DNA from: Bullera alba
Lineage: Eukaryota > Basidiomycota > Tremellomycetes > Tremellales > Bulleraceae
DNA length: 64,000 nt
Reading direction: 5' to 3'
Assembly (NCBI GenBank): GCA_001600095.1
Contig: BCIX01000003.1
Span: 1-64,000 of the forward strand
Both the position numbers and the translations under genes were made by a program. This document shows, piece after piece, positions 1 to 10,968 of the stretch. The notes under the pieces were generated by a model that ran no database searches, had not been told where the DNA came from, and saw nothing but the letters and a program-made list of their open reading frames with translations. Each line of letters begins with the position of its first letter. Within the stretch, counting starts at the first letter, position 1.

Positions 1-93
1 CCTCTAACCCTCTAACCCTCTAACCCTCTAACCCTCTAACCCTCTAACCCTCTAACCCTCTAACCCTCTAACCCTCTAACCCTCTAACCTCTA
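1..93. repeat. Telomeric repeat array, unit CCCTCTAA (G-strand TTAGAGGG)
   Basis: About eleven perfect head-to-tail copies of the 8-bp unit run from base 1 to 87, followed by one degenerate partial copy. The C-rich strand reads 5'->3' into the chromosome, which is the orientation expected at a left chromosome end. The unit differs from the common TTAGGG repeat by an inserted AG-type step and from the Cryptococcus TTAGGGGG repeat at one position. Unique coding sequence starts immediately after it, with no subtelomeric spacer. Confidence 0.95.
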
Positions 94-589
94 TACCATC
101 GAAGCTTTCCTACCTCTCATCCCCCGAAACACCGGCAGGATCTCCCTAGTCGCGTCGGAAGCCGGAGCCTGGTATATGAATACCCTGGAGGAGCCCACTC
201 GGACCGCCTTGAGTGATGTGGAGAATGTGAACTGGGAGAAGGTCGAGCATTGGGTGGAGGATTGGACATTGTTCTCCAAAGGCCAGCAATCGGAGCTGAA
301 GTGGGTACCTATCGACAATGCGGTTGGTGAAGCGTACTACCCCAGCAAAGCCATTCTCACCTCTTGGGCTCGAGCGTTCGCGATACAGCATCCGGAGGTC
401 AAGCTGGCCATTGTGTGCCCGGGTCACTGCGCTACCGAGATGAATGGTTACTCTGGCCCCAGACCAGCTTCTGCCGGCGGCGAGAGCATCTCTTGGCCGG
501 TGTTGAACGAGTTTGAGAGTGGACACTTCTATCAAGATGGGAAAGAGCATCCATTTGTCAAGCCCGCTCCAGATTACTTTGGCAAGTAG
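94..589 (+). pseudogene. 5'-truncated short-chain dehydrogenase fused to the telomere
   Basis: The frame is open from within the telomere repeat to a TAG at 587-589, and it encodes the C-terminal part of an SDR. By eye it matches the C-terminal ~165 residues of the SDR at 23606-24445 at roughly 70% identity: the strand after the catalytic Ser, the YxxSK catalytic motif (here YYPSK), the conserved AFAIQHPEVKLAIVCPG stretch and the GKEHPF tail. The N-terminal Rossmann half with the NADP-binding TGxxxGxG is missing because the telomere starts in its place. An ATG at 176 could start a 137-residue fragment, but that fragment would lack the cofactor site, so it is called a pseudogene. The remaining frame has no internal stop, so the loss looks recent or the assembly is broken here. 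Confidence 0.85.
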
Positions 590-712
590 TAGGCAAATGA
601 AGCGACATGCACAATGTTGGAAGATGCCTGAGAGTATGAGTGGTATAAGACCCGCTGCGTCGTTTCATACTGTTTCATACCATACATCAAGCTAAGCGGA
701 AGGGAGCTGTCA

Positions 713-744
713 TCAGTAAATTCCGTTCAGTAAATTCCGTTCAG
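713..744. repeat. 14-bp tandem duplication
   Basis: TCAGTAAATTCCGT occurs twice back to back (713-726, 727-740) and is followed by a partial third copy TCAG. It lies in the short gap between the SDR fragment and the 3' end of the GH36 gene, which converge on it. No function is evident. Confidence 0.8.
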
Positions 745-875
745 AGCACTTTGACAAGCGATACGAGCAGCAGGTGAGGCGGTTCATATGGAGTGGCATG
801 CACATTCCTCAAAGACGCCTGGGGAAATGAATCTGTGAGTGATCCACGCCAAGTTACATGATTGCATACCACTCA

Positions 876-2980
876 TCATGTTGCCGACTTGATATGATAC
901 AACCTCGCACAGATCTCCGCATCGAGCTTGACTCGCAGANTGCCATCAGCCCACTTGACGTCGGATTGGAATGTCTTCGGATAGAGCAGCCTGACTTCTC
1001 CGGACCNCAAACCCAATGGAATCTCGCACTCTGCCGATCCACCTCGCTTCCAGACCATGAGGTATCGAGATCCACCATCCTCTGACTGCATGCCAAGAGC
1101 CAACCACTTGTCGTGCCATTTCGGAAGACCCAACGGCCAGAATGGGGTGAACGTCCTGATATCCTGCTTGATGGATTGATAGACTCTCATACCCTCGTAG
1201 ACGATATTGTCGAGCTGATGACGACTTAATAGGTCCAGCCGACCACTGAGATGGATCCTCCCGAGGAGAGAGTTGGCGACTGTCATGGCGTTGATCTCGT
1301 CCGACCATGATGGCTGAGGATAGGCCCAGGTCGCTCCTTGCTCGGGCAAAACAGCAGTCGGTATAGCTGCGGCGATAGCAGCATACAGCACTGGGTCCTG
1401 CTGGTCACTGGTGGACTGCAAGGTGTGAGTCGCGAGCATGTCGTACTCCATACGCTGGGCACCGCTCGAACAGTTCTCAATGACGAGGTCGGGGTATCGA
1501 TCGAGGAGAGTGCGTACCCAGGCGAGGTATGCTTGACCATGTTCTGCCTGACCAACACCTGGACTGGGACAATCGACGTCGGTTCCGAGGATATGCTCGA
1601 TGTTGTAGTCGAACTTGAAGTATCTCGCCCCGTACTCGTTGACCAGTCGATCAATGACAGAGTCCATCCGCTTGATCACTGCTGGATGTCGATAGTCGAG
1701 GTGATAGCGGCCTCTCTCCAGTATCTTATGCCCGTTTCGCTGGAAGAATGCTTCGAAGGGGAGGTCTTGAGCAAGAGCGTTTCTGACACCGATGACCTCT
1801 GGCTCGATCCATAGACCCGGTTCAGGCTCTTGGCCTTGATCCTCTCGAGCAGTTGAGGAAAGCCCATTGGGAATCTCTTCTTCGACGGCTCCCAGCCTCC
1901 GACATCGTCCCACCAGTTCCCATCATCGGCATACCAGCCAGCGTCAACAACAAAGTACTCTGCGCCGGAAGCCGCAACGGGATCCAGAAGAGCTAGGATC
2001 TTCTCGTCGGTGGGGTCACCGAGTAGACAGTTCATGTAGTCGTTGAAGATGATGGGGAGGTCTTTGTGATCTTTATGAGGTCGGAGGAGAGTTCGTCGGT
2101 ATCGAGTGAGTGAAGCGAAAGCGTGGTCGATATTGCCGTCGGTGGCGAGGCAGAGAGCTGTCGTTGGGCTTTGGTGGATTTGGCCAGGAGCAAGATGCAG
2201 GTTCCAATCTCCTCCTTCTGGTCCACAGGTCGCGAGGGAGAGTTTGTCGTCGTAGTCTCCTAGATCCCAGCGCCAAGCTCCATTGTTCTCAATCTGCCAC
2301 AACCACACAGCCTTCTCGCTCTTCAGGATGCCCATGGGTAGGTGTCCTTGGGTGGTGAAGGTGCTCTTGTTGACTAGGCTGTAGTACGCCATGGACTCGG
2401 CAGCGGGTCGTATAGCGACGCGATTGAAGCCAAAGTCATCGAGGCCAACACTTGGTAGCGAGTATTCCTGCCATTGCGCTTCCCTGAACCACGAGTTGTT
2501 GGCAGTGTAAAGGGTGTAGTCGTCCCACCAAGGTCCTTCAGCAAGATCGCCAATGACCAAGCTGGAGAGCTGGGTAAGGAAGTGGGTATGGGGGGAGGCG
2601 TTTTTGATAGTCGAGCGAGCTCGTAGGACGGGTAGCTCCGAGACGAGAGTGTATTGAGCGGTGACGATGATCCCAGTCTTGTCATCGCCCAAGTCGATCT
2701 CCAACACCCTATCTCCGCCTTGAGTAGTGATTCGATGGGAGCTGAACTTCATCTTTGCGCTTAATCCACCTCCCACCAGTCCAGTTCCCGTCTTCTGCTG
2801 CCCGGTGTGATTTCCTACTCCGTCCATACGAATCTCCACCAGAGGAGGATGCGGAGAATCATCGTCGATATCGGCTGGAGCGGCAGGAGGGGNGATGGAG
2901 GCAAGGTAGACCGTGTGATCGAGTTTGACTCTGAAAGTGACTTGTAAAGCCGTGTTGGCCAGGGTGATATTGAAGGCCAT
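876..2980 (-). CDS. GH36 alpha-galactosidase, frameshifted
   Basis: This gene encodes a glycoside hydrolase of family 36, which removes terminal alpha-1,6-galactose from raffinose-type sugars and galactomannans. The start at 2980 opens an N-terminal beta-sandwich. The catalytic barrel follows, with WWDDVGGWEPSKKRFP, GLWIEPE, the nucleophile Asp in KFDYN and the acid/base Asp in STSDQQDP. The stop is at 876-878. Total length is about 700 residues, normal for the family, and no signal peptide is visible, so the enzyme is probably intracellular. The frame breaks once near 1812-1825, between ERIKAK and GLWIEPE. One extra C in the AACCGGG run would restore it, and no intron fits. Ambiguous bases at 940, 1007 and 2893 fall inside the gene, so a consensus error is as likely as a real lesion. 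Confidence 0.88.
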
Positions 2981-5900
2981 GTTTGGTGAGTGTGACTGCT
3001 GGAAGAAGGATCAGCCAGCTAATTAGATTGACAGCTCATCAAATGAAGACACCGAGACGGTTATACCCCTGGTGATAACAAAACAGGATGTCTGGACATC
3101 CGCGATAGAGCCAAACCCTCGGGCCGACTGGACCGACTTCGCGGAGTTCACGGCGCTCACACTCCCGATCTCCCGAGACTGGACCAGAGTGAGAGAGAGG
3201 TTCATTGCGTCGATCTCAGTGATTAGAACAAGTTGCGGCGCAGTGCTGAGTCGTCCGGGCATGCCTGATGTATCCGTGTAGTGTGTATGATGAGGACAAG
3301 GGAGATGATAAGTAGACGAGAACATTGCGAGAACGGGATTGAGCGGCGTCGATCGAGAGCTCACCTCTACGAAGTACGAACGGAACGAAACGGTAAAGTA
3401 CTCGTACGCCTAAACGGCAACTCAGGCTTTAGGCATCCAGCGTCTGTCTGTAGGCACGCATCGAGCTCATCAATTGCGACTGCTGGCCGATGCTATCTCG
3501 CCGTTTGGCCTCGCCCTTCAACAACCCTTCAATCACCCTTGCTTCTAAACAACGTCCTCCCACATTCGATCGCTACATCGTTTCACTATCTTCATGCACA
3601 TGCGCGGTGAATGACCACGGCCGGCTTGGATCGCTCCATCAAGACTAGAGGCGAATTACGATGACGCGTAAGAATGCAGTATCGACTTCAATGGACCGCG
3701 ACTTCACCTCCACCATGATCAGCTGAGTCGCCGTCGAGAAGATGTGCGAATCATTCCAACGGGTCGGCCAGACTAGTGAGGGTAGAGGTTTTCGGCTACC
3801 TGCGCTTTGTCGATGTCGACTCGTTCGGTAGGAGTTGGGACGTCGGTCATGTTCCCGATCGAGATACAGCATGTTTGCAGTCTCATCAATACTGGAAGAC
3901 TGTTATTGACTCATGTCGATGTACCCAGTGCGGGTTTTCCACAACAATCATCCGCAACAAAGTCACGCACTACCGCTCACGATTGATAGATGCCATGGAC
4001 TCGATAGGAGCGCAGGAGGCTAGAGTATACGTGGAAACGGAAACGGACCAGGTGAGTAACGAGTGCATCCCGTGTGGTATGGAACCACTGAACACAGGTC
4101 CAAGCGATCCCCATCAGTCAGGGCCAGTTGAAACTCAGTCTGGCCAAGCCATGTGAGCTCCACTTTCCCACAGATGGAGGTGAGTCCATGCACTCTGTAG
4201 CAAAGTAGGGCTGTAAGTTACATGCGCTGACAAATGCCCCGTCTCAGCCTAGCCTGACTTCCTCTCCGTTCTCCACCCTCCTGCGCATTCCATCATTCCA
4301 AGCAAATGCGATTCAATGCCTCTTACTCCCATGGAGACATCCTCCTCTCCAGTCATCAATCATTGACATCTGCTTCACTTCCAGTCTCCCGCACATCCCT
4401 CCCGATCCAAATACTGGCGGAGCCTAAATCGGCCGTGGAGTCAGGAAATACAGTGTAGCAGAGACTTGGTCTTGAGTAAAGGCGAAGGATAGATTATGGA
4501 GGTCCGTCATCAACGTCACCTGTTGGAGGAAAGGGTCAGTGGGGCGTGGTGATGAAAGCGATGTTGAGAAGGTAGAACCCGAGACGAGGGTTTCTAAGAA
4601 CCGTAAGCATACTCTCCGAGTTCGATGAGGCAGATCTTCCCCGTGAACTTGCGCTGATCAACGTCCAGAGCGTCGTAAAGGATTGTTGATTCCGCTCCCC
4701 CAAGCTTCGAGAACCAAATGCAATCATTCGCGATATACCCCAACCAGAAGAAAGGCAAATCTCTGAGTCCTAACCGCATCACATAGCCATCTGCTAACCG
4801 CTAACCCACCATGCTGCAGCAACTCCACTGGGCTACTTCAAGCATCGGATTGCTGATAGCCAATCGACTTTCGGGTAGGCGAAGAACTAAATATGACCTG
4901 TCTGAGCCGAAGCGAGACCAGTTGACTATGAACGAGAGGTCTGACGGTTGTCTATCATGTAGGTGAAGCTCCAACACCCAACTGACCCAGCATAGCTGAC
5001 TCATTTGTGCTCTCAAGCCCTCGACCTACTCTCCGTTCCGGGCAAAAAGTGAGTACATCGATACATGCTCACCGAGACGGGCAATAGCGTTCGGCTTAGG
5101 TCCCACATCAATCTATAACCCTTCAAGCTTACTTATCGCGGTTGTCTTCTTGACTCACTGCTGACACAGGCACCATGCTCATCCGCGCCCCAAGGGCCAT
5201 TACGAGATCAGTCATTATTGTGGTGCTAGGTGCCGTGCTGGTCAGGTCTGCTCGACACCTCTCGACACCCATACTTTGGGAGACGGGCTATCCGTGGCCG
5301 AAGGTCAGGTCTGCCTTGTGAGTTGAACTTGAGACATCGTGTGTCACAAATGTCACGCTGCTAAGACGGACTCGTCAGATCTCCGTTTGCGGATCAAGGA
5401 GGATCTAGGCTGCACTTCGGGTCCCACAAAGATCGTTCCTGTGGAGGACCTGCGACGGTCATTCATGGCATTACGCAAGATGTGGCGCTCGGCAGCTCGC
5501 TCGGGGAACTTCTCTGGCCTCTGGCCTTCCCCGGCCTCCCCCGGCCTTCCCCGGCTCACGTGTAGGCTGGGTGGGCTATTAGGCACTAAACCTTGTTCAA
5601 CCGGTTCAACTCGTCACAAATCGCTCTCTTGGTATCTCCCGATCTCCCAAACTCTCTTTTTGATAATGCTAAGTAGTAAGTACCTCCAGATTTCAGTTTG
5701 CGCGTAACAACAGCCCCGTCGATCGCATTATCCAATAACATCCGCTCTTGAAGATTCTCGTAGTAGGGGATCAGCTCGACAACCTCGATCTGGCAACAAA
5801 TTAAGCTTACCCGCGAATACCGCTCTCTACAACGGAGACCGTCGTATCTGGTTCACCTTGATCTACCTTGGAACATGGTAAGCTAAAGTAAGCTCCACGC

Positions 5901-6369
5901 CATCTCCTCGGTGACGCCTACAGGCGGACTCAGGTCTCAGGCTGCTGCTCTGGATGCTGAGACGGTCCACTTCGGCTTCAGGCGTGTGAGCCATCAGTCA
6001 CTGAGCCCGCGAGCGCCGAGCGGATGCAATATGTCTGTATCCGGATTCTGACCTGCAGCTATATTCACGCCAGCTACTGTGCACGATGCAGCGGCCATAT
6101 TTCTGGTGAGTCAATCCGCATCCACATCTGCTTTGCCTTACGTTGCGAATCAGCCGTTGAACCTTATGATAAAGACGCAAGTCTCGGAATGGACGGAATA
6201 GGCAGCTACGCTCCGAACACTCTAGTACCAACAAGGACGTCTCGGTAAGGAGAAAGCTTGATAACGCTTGACCCGACGAGCCGCCTGCACTTCATTCTTC
6301 CCCAGTCTCCACAGATTTTTCTTTCACCTACCACATACACTGCCCATAACTCATCATCCAACGATCATC
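2981..6369. other. 3.4-kb gene-poor stretch with possible gene remnants
   Basis: No convincing gene was found. The first few hundred bases must hold the GH36 promoter. Two minus-strand frames at 4801-5016 and 4594-4795 look somewhat protein-like (the second contains LPFFWLGYIANDCIWFSKLGG), with a TTAG acceptor-like sequence between them. They could be remnants or exons of an unrecognised gene. A plus-strand frame at 5339-5707 begins MCHKCH and matches nothing I know. The last ~300 bases are the MACPF promoter. Confidence 0.5.
5517..5553. repeat. GC-rich CCCCGGCCTT repeat
   Basis: Three imperfect copies of a GGCCTTCCCCGG-type unit lie in tandem and end next to a CACGTG E-box at about 5557-5562. 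It sits in otherwise empty sequence. Confidence 0.6.
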
Positions 6370-7951
6370 ATGCCCCATCTTCCTTTCGGGATGGCCCTCT
6401 TCGGCGGTGTTGATGGTACAGCCAAGCTGGAGGATGGCGAAGCCCTCAAGTCCACCCTCTTCTCTTTCGACAAGCTCGACCCTTCCAAGTACATTTCGAG
6501 CCAGTACAACTACACCGACTTTTCCGGCGCCACCGTCTCGGTCACCTTTGACGTACCGCCAAATGTCGACTTTCAATGGTCCACCAGCTCCGAGGTCTTC
6601 ACTGTCGTCGGCGAGTCGAAATCTGAATACCAGAAGAACCTCAGCCAGAATTTTGGTCTCTCCGGATTCGCCAGTGGTTTCGGAGCAGAAGTCAACGTTA
6701 GCTTTGGTGAGCAGACCTTTGAGGAGACGTACAAGAGCTATGCCTCTTGCTATGAGCGAACCATCATCTACCGCCTCAAGATAGGTCATGCCGATGAGGT
6801 TCGACAGTGGCTCTCATCTACCGCTCTCGACCTCTTCGCTTCCGGCAACGCCGATCACATCGTGGAGCACCTCGGTACTCACTACATGAAGTCGGCAGCC
6901 TTCGGTGGCTTGCAACGCGCCTCTGCCAGTATCGACATTCGTGACTCGGGTATCACCACCGACCTCTCCACCGCTATCAAGTTGAGCGCCGACCTGGGCG
7001 ACAAGGGTGGATCAGTCGATGCGGGCGACAAGACCGAGACTGCGACCAAACTACACAACAGCTTTGGCAACACCGCTGTCACCAGGATGGGAGGCACGTC
7101 TACCAACGACGTAGCGTTATGGAAAGCCTCTATCAACACGCAGCCTACTCCCGTCGGATACGAGCTCGGTACTCTGGACGAACTCATCACCGATCCAACG
7201 GTCGCAGCAGCGGTCAAGCAGAAGATTCAAGATGTCATGAACGAGTATCCGGTGATCGGCTCCTCTGCGGTTGCAACATACTTTCCCTTGTCCAACACCG
7301 TCACAGACAGTGGAAGTGGATCGCACAGCAGTGAGTGATGTAAACGCTATGACAGCTGACGGAATAGGCATCACCTGCATCAACATGGCGCATCTGCAAG
7401 GCTGGTACTCGCTCGGTCAATTCGCCCTTCCCAACTATGGCGAGGATATCGGGCAGATGGCTGGACTTATGGTCAAGGAGGGAACGACTGTCCCAGGTCA
7501 ACCAAGAGCCTTTACCGATGCCACCGGACTGGATCGTAAATGGGGAATGGGAGATCCACACCATCTCTGTGTCGCCAACCTCACAGCGCCCGAGAATTAC
7601 GTTTCGATCTCTGGGGTATTCAAGAATGGTGATGACTGGCCTCGTGCTGGAGACTGGGATCGACTCGTCTGCGTACACAAGGACTTCATCAAGGAAGCGG
7701 TATATGGCGACTGTCTCTGGAACGACCACGGCACAGGCGCTTCCGACTGTGGGTCCATTTGGGCTATCACACCGAAGCCGGAGGACGAAAACGACCAGAA
7801 GATGGTCAAGATCACCGGTAACTTCGACAAGGAGCCTCGATACTTCAAAGCCAACAGTGGTTATGGCAAGCCCAGCGACACGGCATACTTGCCGAATCTT
7901 GCGAGGATCAAGGTGTTGAGCAACTCTTGGGTTGCGGATCTGAAGGCTTAG
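6370..7951 (+). CDS. MACPF-domain protein with a DUF946/Vps62-like C-terminal domain
   Basis: This is a member of the membrane-attack-complex/perforin superfamily, whose proteins oligomerise and insert beta-hairpins into membranes. There are two exons, with a 37-nt intron at 7331-7367 (GTGAGT, GCTGAC branch, TAG), giving 514 residues. The MACPF signature GTHY-x6-GG is at residues 169-180. Residues ~322-514 resemble the DUF946/Vps62 fold: GWYSLGQF near its start, then CVHKD, LWNDHGTGA and SIWAI in the expected order. No signal peptide is visible at the ATG at 6370, so the protein is probably cytosolic or released by another route, as in several fungal MACPF proteins. The domain assignment is firm. 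A role in defence, competition or membrane biology is only inferred. Confidence 0.85.
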
Positions 7952-8410
7952 GCGTTGGCGTTGGTGCACTCGGAGAATCTAGGTATCGTTGAAAGAATCG
8001 TACTTGGAGATATATGCAAGGCAAAAGGCCACTGAAATCAGCTTGTGAGCTCTGAGCACACCCTTTGCCTCTCGCAGTCCGATTACACCCGCTGTTTGAA
8101 GCTGTTGACCGAGAAGCAGAGCGTCCAAGGGTGGACTTGCGCAAGTGAAGTGACTGGGCTCGAGGAATCAGAGTCTCTCTATAACTGACGGTGAACACAT
8201 GGCTTTCTTGCAAGGACGTTCCACTCAGTGACTCGAGTCGTTAGGGTAGCAGCTCGGCGTGAAGCAGTGTAATCAAGTGGTCGCATCATGATCACACACA
8301 ATTGCATCGTTCTTGACCAGCATGAATACCAATTCACCTTAAGATTACATCCCTTGTCTCGTCGCTGCCAGAATACCATACTCCACCGAATTTGCACTAT
8401 CCGGACAGAC
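7952..8410. other. Intergenic, convergent 3' ends
   Basis: This is the gap between the stop of the MACPF gene and the stop of the minus-strand MFS gene. It should hold both 3' UTRs. No gene or structured element is evident. Confidence 0.6.
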
Positions 8411-10608
8411 CTACTCGATGTGAGAGATTTCTGCCTTTTCGTCCTTGTCGTCTCTCTCATCCAGACCAGTGTTGCCAATGATCTGACCACCTTCGGTGTG
8501 CTCGTCCAGTTCTAGTAGAGCAGAGTCAGCCGTGCCGCAACACAGATCAAGGATATGGGCTCACCATTGACCGAGGTAGTCTTGAACTGCCTAGCTGGAG
8601 TCTTTCTGAAGAAGAGGATGTCCAGCTCTCCGTAGGTCCTGCCCTTGGTCTCGGGAAGGCGGTAGTAGGTGTAGATGAGCGAAAGCACGTTGGTGCCGAA
8701 CCAAAAGAGGCCGGATCTCGCACCCCAGTTCCAGCCGTCGGGAGTCAACATCCTTGGTACGAGCTGGTTGACGACGATTTGGGAGAGTAGGTAGGCGTTT
8801 CTGCCGAGGACTATGGTCTGGGTTCGGACTCGGGTAGCGGGGATCTCTGCGATGATCGAGTAGCCTAGAGAATGTTTTATCAGCGATGATTGTCGAGACG
8901 TCTCTAGTGTGACTTACATCCAGGTCCGAGGGTGACGTTGAAACTGAATTGGATGAGGATCATGAGAGCACCAACACCGTAGGCGGCGCCGGACTTGGTA
9001 TCCACGAAGAAGCCGAGGATTCCGATGACCAAGAGAAGGAATCCAAGTACGACTGATCCCGTGAGGTAGATAGTTCTTCGACCGGCTCTAGTCATGACTA
9101 TCGCTCTGTCAGCAAAGCCTACTCATGCTGTCGGAGACATCACTCACATATCCAGGAACAGAGAGTGCCAACAATGTACATGCTGTTGATCGATAGCTGT
9201 AGGTTGAAAGACTCGGTCACGCCCATTCCAGCGGTTTGTAGGCTAAGACGGATGGAAGTCAGCTCTAGTAGACGAGATCGATGATTACGGAGCTCACAAT
9301 TGAGTAGCGTATCCACAGATAGGCTGACCGCAGCAGAACTGGATGACCCAAATGACACAAGACTGCGCGGATTGTTAGTCAGATCAGAGGAGTGCTTATT
9401 GGACAAACTCACGATCTCGGTTCGGCGTCTGTTGGTACCTCGGAAGCACTCGGCATAGCCTCCACCCTTCATCTCCTCCTTCTCCATCTCATTGGTGTGA
9501 ACCATCAGGGCGATATCTTGGGACAGTCGCTCCTCAGTGTAGTGACCGTCTCGGGCGAGTCGAAGGAGGGACTTCTTAGCGTCTTCGATTCTGCCGACTC
9601 GAACTAGGTACCATGGGCCTAGACACATAAAGCATTAGCAAAGTACAACCGAGAAATGATGACATTATGCCCGAACTCACTCTCTGGGGCGAAGAAGGCG
9701 AGAATCAACAGGGGTACTGGCCACACCCATTGGATCATGAATGGGATTCTCCATCCTATGACACAGTCAGAACCGCATCCCCTGCACAATGCCTGCCAAG
9801 AGCACTCACCCCAGTTGGACTCGATGGTGATGGATGCACGAACTACACCAGCGGCCAAGAAGAGACCTAGAAGAGTCAGCAAAAGCCTAGAATCAAGCCT
9901 AGAATCAAGGTCCCACCCATTCCCCAACACATGTTGACATAAGATGTGAGGTAGCCTCTCATCGATACAGGGCAGATCTCGGATGCATATGCGGTCGTCA
10001 AGGTTTGGAAGATACCCCAAGACTGATAAGAGGTCAGTCGATGTTTGTGCGGCTGTTAACGCCATGTACTTACCACTCCGCAGACCACCTCGCCGGCGAA
10101 TAACATGCCCAAGCTCGTCGAGAAGACTGGAATGAAGATCGCGGCGATCATCCATGCCATACCGCCAATGTAGACCGGCCTGGAGCCATATTTGGCCTGA
10201 GCCCATCCGTTGAAGGTGAGACCTGCGAGCTGACCGATAGTTGCTGCATTGTTGATCGCCGACTGCCAGTTGGCAGGAATGTAGAGCTCGCCTGTCGCGG
10301 TTCGGGAACCGAATCGCTCTCGGAAAGCGGGGTGCCCGAAAAAGGAATTAATCTGAGTCAAAGTCAGTGCTGTGGCCATAACTCGAGACAAGCAGGGTCA
10401 GTCGAGCAAGACTCACGATTCCGACATCGTATCCCTCCATGATCAGTGCCGCACTGAGTCCAGCACTCCAGAGCGCCGCCCTCCAGTACATGCGAAAGGC
10501 TTGTCGAAAGGTCAACTTTCGTTCCTCCTCGATCGTCGCGAGAGCGGCTTGGACTGCCGCGGCGCTGGAAAAGTGAACATTGTGGGATTGTTTGTCGTCC
10601 ACTAGCAT
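8411..10608 (-). CDS. MFS sugar:H+ symporter, alpha-glucoside (MAL) type
   Basis: This is a twelve-helix plasma-membrane sugar porter of the fungal alpha-glucoside transporter subfamily. The start is the Met of MLVDDKQ at 10608. Exon 1 ends in EGYDVGI and splices over a 64-nt intron to INSFFGHPAF, the family hallmark for helix 1. Later landmarks are NAATIGQL, the loop AKYGSRP, PVSMRGYLTSYVN, GWRIPFMIQW, LPETKGRTYGELD and an acidic tail ending SHIE. The last exon is short, with the stop TAG at 8411-8413. About nine introns give roughly 570 residues. The neighbouring GH31 enzyme and Zn2Cys6 regulator suggest import of an alpha-linked disaccharide; the exact substrate cannot be read from sequence. 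Confidence 0.9.
9886..9909. repeat. 12-bp tandem duplication inside an intron
   Basis: CCTAGAATCAAG occurs twice in tandem. On the gene strand each copy supplies a TTCTAG, so the intron of the MFS symporter has two extra potential acceptors upstream of the one that keeps the frame. Confidence 0.7.
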
Positions 10609-10673
10609 GTTGAGTCGATTGTGCTTGTTCGTCAAGGCGATGTGAGTGACGAGGGATCGACCAACGAGCGCCG

Positions 10674-10683
10674 GTATATATAC
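10674..10683 (-). promoter_or_regulatory. TATA box of the alpha-glucoside symporter
   Basis: GTATATATAC lies 66-75 bp upstream of the ATG at 10608, a plausible core promoter position. Confidence 0.55.
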
Positions 10684-10792
10684 ATGAGCCCGTACGGCGT
10701 ACATACAGGTACATACCTCGAACCCGCTCATTAGTGTTCAGGTGAACGATCGGCCCCGCCGCGAGGCCCCAGGGTCTCCGCACGGCGCGGCG

Positions 10793-10802
10793 CACCGCGG
10801 CG
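10793..10802 (-). promoter_or_regulatory. Shared CGCCGCGGT element (symporter promoter)
   Basis: The plus strand reads CACCGCGGCG here, so CGCCGCGGT is on the gene strand about 190 bp upstream of the symporter ATG. The same nine bases occur upstream of the Zn2Cys6 gene and the GH31 gene. The CGG/CCG content suits a Zn2Cys6 binding site. Confidence 0.45.
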
Positions 10803-10968
10803 TCCGCCTCCGAGGTCTCCACCAAACTCCCCGATGCACTCATGCACCTCGTCGGGTCTCAGTCGAGCAATTGCCGGTGTGAGCTGTTACTGCTCTGCAT
10901 CAACACTCATAAACCGTACACAAAGATCGGACCGTGCATGCGAATCGGTAGGTAACACGGTAATTCCA

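Noticed and set aside
876..2980. Two separate overlapping glycosidase genes
   Set aside because: The two frames give consecutive, non-overlapping parts of one GH36 domain order, so a single frameshifted gene is simpler.
5339..5707. Zinc-finger or transposase gene starting MCHKCH
   Set aside because: Only one CxxC-like pair is present and no other transposase or finger motif follows. The 3' half covers the GC-rich repeat.
7301..7969. A 222-codon antisense gene over the MACPF exon 2
   Set aside because: It mirrors the coding exon and has no recognisable domain. The sense strand explains the sequence.
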